11,501 nucleotides of DNA from a candidate division TA06 bacterium (GTDB taxonomy: Bacteria > Hydrothermota > DG-26 > E44-bin18 > JADFOU01). The position numbers were made by a program, and so were the translations under genes. A model generated the notes under the pieces. The model searched no databases, had not been told where the DNA came from, and saw only the letters and a list, made by a program, of their open reading frames with translations. The stretch spans positions 1 to 11,501 of the forward strand of contig JADFOU010000040.1 of NCBI GenBank assembly GCA_022562655.1. Direction: 5' to 3'. This document shows positions 1 through 6,595 of the stretch, in pieces (the first letter of the stretch is position 1; each line of letters opens with the position of its first letter).

Positions 1-575
1 TGGTCCTCCTCCACCACCTCGTTGATCAGCCCCGCTTCAAATGCCCGGTCTGCAGTAAGCCGTTCCCCGGTGAGGAAAAACTCTCGACAGACCATTTCTC
101 CTACCCGACGGAGGATATAGGGAGATATACAGGCAGGGATGACCCCGATCTTCACCTCACCGAAACTAAACTGGGCTTTCTTTGCAGCAATGGAGAGATC
201 ACATACAGCGACGAGTCCAGTCCCACCGCCAATAGCAGCTCCATTCACCCGGGCGATGGTGGGTTGGGGAAGGGAGTAGATGCGGTTGACCAGTTTCCCC
301 AGTTCGAGGGTCTCCTTCAGGCTCTCTTCATAGGTAAAATGCTTTACCTGTTTTAGCCAGTTGATGTCTGCTCCGGCACAAAAGGACTTCCCCTTCCCTG
401 TGAGAACCACAACACGAACTTTTTCTTCTTGCGCGATCTCCTCAAAAGCTTCAAGGAGTTCACTGATCATCCTGTCGTTGAAGGCGTTGTGAACTTGAGG
501 GCGGTTAAGAGTGACCCGGGCAACTGGACCGTCAAGAGTAGTTTCAATCGTTTCGAACTTTTTCATCTTTGCCAT
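1..575 (-). CDS. Enoyl-CoA hydratase/isomerase family protein, methylglutaconyl-CoA hydratase-like (partial, C-terminus off window)
   Basis: I translated this minus-strand frame by hand: 191 codons are open from ATG 575 to the window edge, about two thirds of a usual crotonase of some 260 residues. The protein begins MAKMKKFETIETTLDG. Crotonase hallmarks are the oxyanion-hole segment CAGAD (residues 66-70), NGAAIGGGTG (111-120), VCD (124-126) and FGEVKIGVIPA (139-149). Glu140 aligns with the second catalytic Glu of rat enoyl-CoA hydratase (E164), while the position of the first (E144) is Gly120. Glycine there and the following ISPYILRR segment are features I associate with the LiuC/AtuE-type branch (leucine and terpenoid catabolism), so a role hydrating a branched-chain enoyl-CoA in the cytoplasm is likely, but the exact substrate is inferred. 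ATG 566 (MKKFETIE) is an alternative start; neither has a strong ribosome binding site. It is transcribed away from the A2M gene, with its own promoter at 651-680. Confidence 0.9.
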   Translation of the reverse strand, partial: MAKMKKFETIETTLDGPVARVTLNRPQVHNAFNDRMISELLEAFEEIAQEEKVRVVVLTGKGKSFCAGADINWLKQVKHFTYEESLKETLELGKLVNRIYSLPQPTIARVNGAAIGGGTGLVAVCDLSIAAKKAQFSFGEVKIGVIPACISPYILRRVGEMVCREFFLTGERLTADRAFEAGLINEVVEED

Positions 576-624
576 TCCATAGCTTAAATTCAGAATGCAT
601 CAAGAGAATCTGTGCCAATCTCGT

Positions 625-639
625 TCCGCCTTAGGCGGA
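625..639. repeat. Short palindrome in the hydratase leader
   Basis: TCCGCCTTAGGCGGA reads as a 6-bp stem with a 3-base loop. It lies between the predicted leftward start of transcription (about 644) and the hydratase start codon, so it would sit in the 5' leader of that mRNA. No T-tract follows on either strand, so it is not a classic terminator. It may be a REP-type repeat; its function is unknown. Confidence 0.5.
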
Positions 640-650
640 TTGTGGTTCCC

Positions 651-680
651 ATTTTACCCCGTCATTCTTTTCATTGTCAA
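651..680 (-). promoter_or_regulatory. Sigma70-like promoter for the enoyl-CoA hydratase gene
   Basis: On the minus strand a perfect TTGACA -35 box (680-675) is followed after 18 bases by TAAAAT (656-651), five of six matches to the -10 consensus. Transcription would begin near 644 and leave a leader of about 70 bases before ATG 575. Confidence 0.65.
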
Positions 681-823
681 GGATTATTCCAAAAGGAAGA
701 GAAATCGTATCAAAATGTTAAAAAGTGAAGAAATACATTTACATACCCCAGTGAATCCTGCCACTGCAACTGCCTGCCATGAGCTTTGTCGAATGGCCAC
801 TGTTACTGTCTATCAAAATCTAC

Positions 824-853
824 TTGACAATTCTTCAATCCTATGAGGATACT
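824..853 (+). promoter_or_regulatory. Sigma70-like promoter for the A2M gene
   Basis: A perfect TTGACA (824-829) is followed after 18 bases by GATACT (848-853), four of six matches to TATAAT. Transcription would start near 860, only about 24 bases before ATG 884. This supports 884 over the in-frame ATG at 779, which would lie upstream of the transcript start. Confidence 0.55.
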
Positions 854-883
854 AAGGATAAAGTTCATCACAAGGAGGAGAAG

Positions 884-3800
884 ATGGGTCAGGAGGAAAG
901 ATCTGAGAAGAAGCGTAGGGGCGTTCGATTGAGCGCCCTTTTATTTATAATAGCCCTACTCGCAGGGACTATCGTGGTCGGGGGAATCATACTTCTGGTA
1001 TCCCCAAGGGGGAAAGTTCCGGTTACCGTAGAATCTTTCACTCCAAAGGGAGAGGTTCCCCAGGCGACCAATTTCACTATTGAATTCTCACAGGATATTG
1101 TGAGCGACACCCTGGTGGGCGATTACCTGGATCAGGCGCCTCTCAAATTTACACCACCCATACCCGGATTGTACAAATGGGTTGCGCGTCATAAACTCCG
1201 ATTCTTACCCGAAACCTTTATCCTCCCTTCTACCGAATACACAGCAGAGGTCCTTCCGGAGATCGTGACTCAGGAAAACCATTACCTGAAGGGGAAAAGG
1301 AAATTTAAACTCCATACTGCTCGGTTTCGTATCGAGGATGCCTCAATTTCTCTTCATTTTGGTCCAGATATCAAGAAAGAGGTTGTCCTCATGGGTGAAG
1401 TCCGATTCAACTATCCTGTGGAACCGGAAGGGGTGAAGGATTACCTGAACATAGTCATCGAAAGAGGAAGACATATCCCATTTGAGATCACCACCTCGAG
1501 ATCATCCACGTCCATTCGATTTGAATCTGAACCCATGGAGAGGTGGGACGAAGATCGAACTATCCATTTGATGGTCAGCCAGGGAATTCGTCCCATCAAT
1601 GGAAACCTGGGTCTGTACGATGACTATGTGAAAGCCATCCCCATGAAGGGAAAAAGAGAGCTTAAAGTAGAAGGGGTATTTCCAGAACAGAGGGGAATAT
1701 ACGGAACATTGAAGATCAAGTTCAACGCTCCCGTAGCCCGTGATGAGGCAAAGCTTCATATCTCCGTGGATCCTTCCATTGAGTATGAAATCGTTGCCGA
1801 TTACCGATATGTGGAACTGCGGGGTGACTTTGAGGCGGGTATAGGATATACCGTCACGGTCCAGCCGGGGTTGATGGCAACAGATGGGTCTATCCTTGAG
1901 AAGGAGTTTTCTACCCGAGCCATTCTCCAGAACCTGGATCCGAGCGTCGACTTCGTGGGAGAAGGCATCTATCTATCCAGGGAGGGGAACCTCAATGTGG
2001 GTTTGGCTACCATCAACGTTGAGAAGGTCCAGATTGAAATCCAGAAGGTCTATGCCAACAACCTCATCTATCTCCTTCATACCAACGCAATGCGTCATGA
2101 CAGATATGGTTATCGTTATGGTGCGAATATTCGGAACCTTGGGAGGCAGATCCATAGAGAGGAGATTACCATTCCGATGCGTCGGAACGAAGAGGTAATC
2201 ACACCCATCAACTTGAAGGAATTTTTGGACAATGACCGCATCGGGATCTTCAGCGTTGGAGCCTTCAAATCTGATCAGAGATGGCGTTCCGCCCGAAGAT
2301 GGGTGATGATTACGGATCTGGGGATCATGACGAAGAAGTCAGGGGATCAGTTACTCATATGGATTAACTCTCTCTCCACTCTTGAACCCATCGTCGGAGC
2401 ACGTGTCACACTCCTGAGCCGGAACAATCAAACCCTGTTGACAGGATCCTCCGATTCCAGGGGACTTGTAACCTTTTCCTCCATTCGAGAGGCGGTTCGA
2501 GACTTTGAACCCTACCTCATCCTCGCTTCCCATGGGGAGGACCTTTCCTTTGTAGAATTGGATCGCCGCCGCCTCTCTACTTCTGACTTTGATGTGGGTG
2601 GGCGACCCTATGTCCAGGACGGTTTCACTGCATTTCTCTATACAGACCGGGGAATTTATCGTCCAGGGGAGAAGGCTCATCTCGTTGCCATTGTAAGGGA
2701 GGGAGGGATTCGGGTACCTCCCCCCTTTCCCCTCCGTGTGGAAGTCTTAGGACCCGATAACCAGGTTTTGCATGAGTTCAGGAGCAAGACAAATGATGAG
2801 GGGGCATCGGAGTTTCTTATAGAACTTCCTCCGTATATTCGAACGGGTCGATATACGGCAAAGGCTTATGTAGGTAAGGAGAATGAGATCGGGCGGACAG
2901 CTTTCAATGTAGAGGAGTTTATGCCCGATCGGATCAAGGTGAAGATCGAAACGGACTCCCTTCACTACGGGATTGGTCAGGATGTACCCGTTCGGATTGA
3001 GGCTGTAAACCTCTTCGGACCCCCTGCGGCGGGGAGAAGGACTCACTTGTCATACGAGATCCAGTCAAGCCGTTTCTCTCCTCCAAAGTGGCGAGAATTC
3101 ACTTTTTTTGATCACAAGAAAAGTTTTAAGACCCGATCTTTTGATATGGGAGATGCAACGCTGGATTCAGAGGGGAAGCATACCTATAGCCTCAAGCTCC
3201 CTGAGCAACTCTTCCCCCCATCCAGCCTAAGGGGGGTGATTACTGCAACGGTATTTGAGCCCGGGGGTCGTGCTGTGACAGCCTATCAACTCCTAAATCT
3301 CCATGCCTATTCTCACTATGTTGGATTGAGACGGCTCGAAAAGGGATATGCGGAGGTCGGTGATCCGCAAGAGTTTGAATTCATCGTCGTGGATCGGGAT
3401 GGAGAGGTTTCCCCGGAGAGAGAGTGCGAGGTCTCTTTCTACAAGATCGTCTATCAGACCGTCCTTCGCCGATCGGGTCGAAGGGGATACCGCTATGTCT
3501 CGGAGAGACAGGAGAACCTCATCCAGACCTTCAAGGTCACATCTAGAGGGGTAGGTGAAAAAATTTCCGTGAAACCGATGGACTATGGGAGGTACAGAAT
3601 TGAAGTGAAGGACCTCGAATCCTCTTCCACATCATCCGTCGGGTTCTATGCCTCCGGATGGGGCTATGCTCCCTGGGCAATGGATCAACCCGAGCGGCTT
3701 GAGATCGATTTGGATAAGTCCCTCTATCTTCCCGGAGAGACGGCAAAGGTTCAGATCCGATCTCCCTTTTCCGGGAAGCTGATCCTCACGGTGGAAAGGG

Positions 3801-6319
3801 AGAAGATCGTGGATCAGCAGATTCACATGATGGAGGAGAATACCGCCACCATTGACCTTCCCGTATCTATTGACTACAAACCCAATGTCTACATCTCTGT
3901 CAGTGTCATTCGTTCAACCCAATCCTTGGAACGTCACGCACCGGTAAGGGCGTTCGGAGTGGTTCCCCTCATGGTGGACAACAGCGATAACCAGTTGACG
4001 ATTGACCTGGATCTCCCCGAAGAGATGCGACCTCGTGGACCTCTCAAGATTTCTTTCCACGTGAAGGGATTCAAGGATGGTAGAAAATCCCGCCCCTACA
4101 TCACCATTGCGGCGGTAGACGAAGGGGTCCTCCAGTTGACGGATTTCCAGACCCCGGATCCCTTCAACTTTTTCTTCAGCAAGAAGAGGCTGGAGGTCGA
4201 ATCATACGATCTTTATTCAGCGGTCCTCCCCGAGGTGGAGAAGACGACATCTTCATCAAGTCCATCGGGTGATCGGGAGGAAGCGGAGAGAAAGAAGCGC
4301 CTCATCCCCATTACGGTTACCCGGGTGAAACCCGTAGCCCTCTGGTCGGGTCTTCTCAAGACAGACTCCCGGGGAAGGGGTTCTGTCACCCTCAATGTCC
4401 CCCAGTTCAACGGGACCCTCCGTGTGATGGCGGCAACATTTTCAGGAAATCAGTTCGGAGCATCCGGAAAAGATGTGATCGCAAGGGACCCCATCGTCCT
4501 CACGCCGACCTATCCTAGATTTATCTCCTCAAGAGATAAGTTTTTCATACCTGTCAGTATTTTCAATGGGACAGGGAAAAAGGATCGTTTTGAAGTTACT
4601 CTTGATGTAGAAGGTCCCGTGGAGAAACCCATAAAATCCACACAAGTCTTCACCCTGAAACCGGAAGAGGAGGGGCAAGCCCTCTACTCCCTCAATGCCC
4701 TCGATGGTATGGGGAAGGTGACATTTAAGCTGTCTGCAAAGGGGGGAGGAGAGGAGACCCGGATCACCACCGATGTTCCTCTCCGTCCCCCGTCTCCACC
4801 CATCACATTGACGGGAAGTGGAGTGGTCAAGGAAGGTGCTGATGGAAGTTTTGATTTCCCGGGTAACTGGATTCAGGGGACAACAACGTTTGACCTCACC
4901 CTCTCTCCCTTTCCCCTCCTCCAGTTTGCCGGAAGCCTCCAGTATCTCCTTCGGTATCCTTACGGGTGTGCAGAACAGACCACATCCAAGGTCTTTCCCC
5001 TTCTCTATTTCAATGACCTGGCGAGACTGATAGAGCCTGAACTCTTCGGTACGAGAGGAGCGGATTATTTCATTCAGGAAGGGATTATCAAATTGGAGAA
5101 CATGCAACTTGTAGATGGGGGGTTTTCCTTCTGGCCCCGGAGACGGGTCGTCAACACCTGGACATCTGTCTATGTCACCCACTTTCTCGTGGAAGCTCGT
5201 AAGGCGGGTTATGAGGTTTCCGACCGGATTTACAATCGAATGATCCGGGCTCTCCAGCGGGGTTTGAGAGGCCGAATCGTGGAGGACTGGCATAGACCGA
5301 CAAGGGCATACGCCTGCTACGTCCTTGCGGCAGCGGGGAAGCCCAATAAAAGCGCCATGCTTTACTTGAAGAACAATGAATTGGACAGGATGCCGGACTA
5401 CAGCCAGTTCCATCTGGCGGGAGCTTTCGCCCTCTCCGGAGATCTCAATACTGCCTTCTCACTTTTCCCTACGACGGTGGAACCCAAAGAGGTAAAGAGG
5501 GAGACAGGGAGGAACTTCAATTCTTCCACCCGGGCAAAGGCGGTCATGCTGGATATCCTGGCGGAAGTGAGTCCGGATCATGTTGCAGTTCCCCGGCTGT
5601 TGAGAAGCCTCGGCGAAGCCGCCTCGAAACGAAACCGGTGGTATACTACCCAGGAGAACGCCTTTGCCTTTCTTGCATTGGGGAAGATCTTACGGAAGCA
5701 GGAACCCGGGGTATATAAAGGGGAAGTCACGATCGATGGAAAGAGGTATTCAGGATTTGAATCCAAGGACGAGCGATTTCAGGAGAAGGAATGGGGGGGG
5801 AAAAGGGTTACGATCCAGATCAAAGGAAAGGGGAACTGTTATTACTACTGGAAGGCATTTGGTATCTCCAAAGACCCGGTTCATGAATATGATAAGGAAC
5901 TGTGGGTTCGGAGGACCTATTATTCGAAAGATGGGGATCCCATGAGGAATCAACCCTTTAAGCAGGGAGATCTTATCGTTGCCAAGATCTCCTGTAGAGC
6001 CACGACGGAGAACCTGGAGAATGTCATCATTACGGACTTACTTCCCGGGGGATTTGAGATCGAGAACCCGAGGCTTGAGTCAAGGGCGGGGATTCCCTGG
6101 ATTGGAAAAAGACGGTACAACCCCGAGTACATGGATATTCGAGATGACCGGCTCCTCCTTTCGGTTTCTCTCCGTCGGCAGCAAGAGATGAATTTCTACT
6201 ATGCCTTGCGAGTGGTGACAAGAGGGGATTTCATCCTCCCCCCTGTTGTGGGAGAAGCGATGTATGACCCTGCCAAATCCTCCGTGGGAAGCAGCGGGAG
6301 AATTGTGGTTATTGAATAA
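884..6319 (+). CDS. yfhM: Bacterial alpha-2-macroglobulin (YfhM family), membrane-anchored, thioester-containing
   Basis: The 1811-residue protein belongs to the bacterial A2M family, periplasmic protease traps usually of about 1500-1900 residues. A basic N-terminus (KKRRGVR) leads into one membrane segment (about 16-39) with no lipobox cysteine, so it looks like a signal anchor rather than a lipoprotein. MG-type beta domains follow. YTDRGIYRPGE (586-596) marks the A2M_N domain and AAVDEGVLQLT (1076-1086) the segment before the bait region. A Ser/Thr- and charge-rich stretch (about 1120-1140) is a plausible protease bait loop (inference). LWSGLL (1153-1158) opens the central A2M domain. The thioester motif CAEQ is intact (Cys1362, Gln1365) at the start of the helical thioester domain, and a C-terminal receptor-like beta domain begins near 1650. 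ATG 884 is chosen because AAGGAGG (872-878) lies 5 bases upstream and a promoter ends at 853; ATG 779 would extend the frame. The PBP1C gene downstream is its classic neighbour. Confidence 0.95.
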   Translation: MGQEERSEKKRRGVRLSALLFIIALLAGTIVVGGIILLVSPRGKVPVTVESFTPKGEVPQATNFTIEFSQDIVSDTLVGDYLDQAPLKFTPPIPGLYKWVARHKLRFLPETFILPSTEYTAEVLPEIVTQENHYLKGKRKFKLHTARFRIEDASISLHFGPDIKKEVVLMGEVRFNYPVEPEGVKDYLNIVIERGRHIPFEITTSRSSTSIRFESEPMERWDEDRTIHLMVSQGIRPINGNLGLYDDYVKAIPMKGKRELKVEGVFPEQRGIYGTLKIKFNAPVARDEAKLHISVDPSIEYEIVADYRYVELRGDFEAGIGYTVTVQPGLMATDGSILEKEFSTRAILQNLDPSVDFVGEGIYLSREGNLNVGLATINVEKVQIEIQKVYANNLIYLLHTNAMRHDRYGYRYGANIRNLGRQIHREEITIPMRRNEEVITPINLKEFLDNDRIGIFSVGAFKSDQRWRSARRWVMITDLGIMTKKSGDQLLIWINSLSTLEPIVGARVTLLSRNNQTLLTGSSDSRGLVTFSSIREAVRDFEPYLILASHGEDLSFVELDRRRLSTSDFDVGGRPYVQDGFTAFLYTDRGIYRPGEKAHLVAIVREGGIRVPPPFPLRVEVLGPDNQVLHEFRSKTNDEGASEFLIELPPYIRTGRYTAKAYVGKENEIGRTAFNVEEFMPDRIKVKIETDSLHYGIGQDVPVRIEAVNLFGPPAAGRRTHLSYEIQSSRFSPPKWREFTFFDHKKSFKTRSFDMGDATLDSEGKHTYSLKLPEQLFPPSSLRGVITATVFEPGGRAVTAYQLLNLHAYSHYVGLRRLEKGYAEVGDPQEFEFIVVDRDGEVSPERECEVSFYKIVYQTVLRRSGRRGYRYVSERQENLIQTFKVTSRGVGEKISVKPMDYGRYRIEVKDLESSSTSSVGFYASGWGYAPWAMDQPERLEIDLDKSLYLPGETAKVQIRSPFSGKLILTVEREKIVDQQIHMMEENTATIDLPVSIDYKPNVYISVSVIRSTQSLERHAPVRAFGVVPLMVDNSDNQLTIDLDLPEEMRPRGPLKISFHVKGFKDGRKSRPYITIAAVDEGVLQLTDFQTPDPFNFFFSKKRLEVESYDLYSAVLPEVEKTTSSSSPSGDREEAERKKRLIPITVTRVKPVALWSGLLKTDSRGRGSVTLNVPQFNGTLRVMAATFSGNQFGASGKDVIARDPIVLTPTYPRFISSRDKFFIPVSIFNGTGKKDRFEVTLDVEGPVEKPIKSTQVFTLKPEEEGQALYSLNALDGMGKVTFKLSAKGGGEETRITTDVPLRPPSPPITLTGSGVVKEGADGSFDFPGNWIQGTTTFDLTLSPFPLLQFAGSLQYLLRYPYGCAEQTTSKVFPLLYFNDLARLIEPELFGTRGADYFIQEGIIKLENMQLVDGGFSFWPRRRVVNTWTSVYVTHFLVEARKAGYEVSDRIYNRMIRALQRGLRGRIVEDWHRPTRAYACYVLAAAGKPNKSAMLYLKNNELDRMPDYSQFHLAGAFALSGDLNTAFSLFPTTVEPKEVKRETGRNFNSSTRAKAVMLDILAEVSPDHVAVPRLLRSLGEAASKRNRWYTTQENAFAFLALGKILRKQEPGVYKGEVTIDGKRYSGFESKDERFQEKEWGGKRVTIQIKGKGNCYYYWKAFGISKDPVHEYDKELWVRRTYYSKDGDPMRNQPFKQGDLIVAKISCRATTENLENVIITDLLPGGFEIENPRLESRAGIPWIGKRRYNPEYMDIRDDRLLLSVSLRRQQEMNFYYALRVVTRGDFILPPVVGEAMYDPAKSSVGSSGRIVVIE
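917..938. repeat. Palindrome inside the A2M N-terminal coding region
   Basis: GGGCGTTC (919-926) and GAGCGCCC (931-938) pair over 8 bp with one G-T wobble and a 4-base loop. The left arm is preceded by TAG, giving the same GTAGGGGCG beginning as the two palindromes inside pbpC. It encodes the RRGVRLSA junction just before the membrane segment. Membership of the same repeat family is suggestive only, because the outer arms do not pair. Confidence 0.4.
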
Positions 6320-6324
6320 AGACA

Positions 6325-6353
6325 GTATGTAGTAGGTAGTAGATCGTAGGTAG
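6325..6353. repeat. GTAG-rich imperfect tandem run after the A2M stop codon
   Basis: Starting 6 bases after the A2M stop, GTAG or GTATG units recur in near-tandem (GTATGTAGTAGGTAGTAG, then GTAGGTAG). No stable hairpin or T-tract is present, so this does not look like a terminator. It is a simple-sequence run of unknown role. Confidence 0.5.
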
Positions 6354-6400
6354 GGAAAAGATATGAATGCAAATGCATTAAGTCATGTTCTATATCTTCG

Positions 6401-6426
6401 GTAGCCGCAACCTTTAGGTTGCGAAT
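6401..6426. repeat. REP-like hairpin between A2M and pbpC
   Basis: CGCAACC (6406-6412), loop TTTA, GGTTGCG (6417-6423) form a perfect 7-bp stem preceded by GTAGC. There is no T-run, so intrinsic termination is unlikely. The form GTAGC-CGCAACC-TTTA-GGTTGCG resembles interspersed palindromes I recall from several uncultured bacterial genomes; that is recollection, not a search. Confidence 0.6.
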
Positions 6427-6551
6427 ATTTAAACGGTCAAGTCAGGTTGTTTATTAGATTTGTATTAAAATACATCAGAAAGGTTGATGTGGTGGAGTAA
6501 GATAATTCAAAATTGATGTTCAATGGAATTCGTATTTTGTGATTCAGGATT

Positions 6552-6586
6552 TTCACGATTCACGAAACACCAATCACCAGTCACGA
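6552..6586. repeat. Five-unit degenerate heptamer array upstream of pbpC
   Basis: Five consecutive 7-base units fit the consensus NTCACSA with one deviation: TTCACGA twice, then AACACCA, ATCACCA and GTCACGA. The array ends 9 bases before ATG 6596 and occupies the place where a ribosome binding site would be expected. Heptamer tandem repeats (STRR) are known in cyanobacteria; any relationship here is unproven. Confidence 0.6.
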
Positions 6587-6595
6587 TCTCTTAAA

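Larger units (their letters stand above)
576..883. other. Divergent intergenic region with two back-to-back promoters
   Basis: This 308-base gap separates the leftward hydratase gene from the rightward A2M gene. It contains a small palindrome (625-639), a leftward promoter (651-680) and a rightward promoter (824-853). The stretch 681-823 shows nothing else I can support. An 83-codon open frame from 595 to 846 has no family resemblance and runs across both promoters, so I do not call it a gene. Confidence 0.7.

Noticed and set aside
595..846. An 83-codon plus-strand open frame in the divergent intergenic region
   Set aside because: It has no ribosome binding site or recognisable motif and it overlaps both divergent promoters.
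779..883. N-terminal extension of A2M from ATG 779
   Set aside because: The extension contains the A2M promoter and lacks a ribosome binding site, while ATG 884 has a near-perfect one. The extension would also move the membrane anchor away from the N-terminus.
4529..5413. A 294-codon open frame on the minus strand inside the A2M gene
   Set aside because: It lies entirely antisense to the conserved A2M and thioester domains, and its translation shows no family resemblance or domain pattern. Long antisense frames are common opposite large genes.
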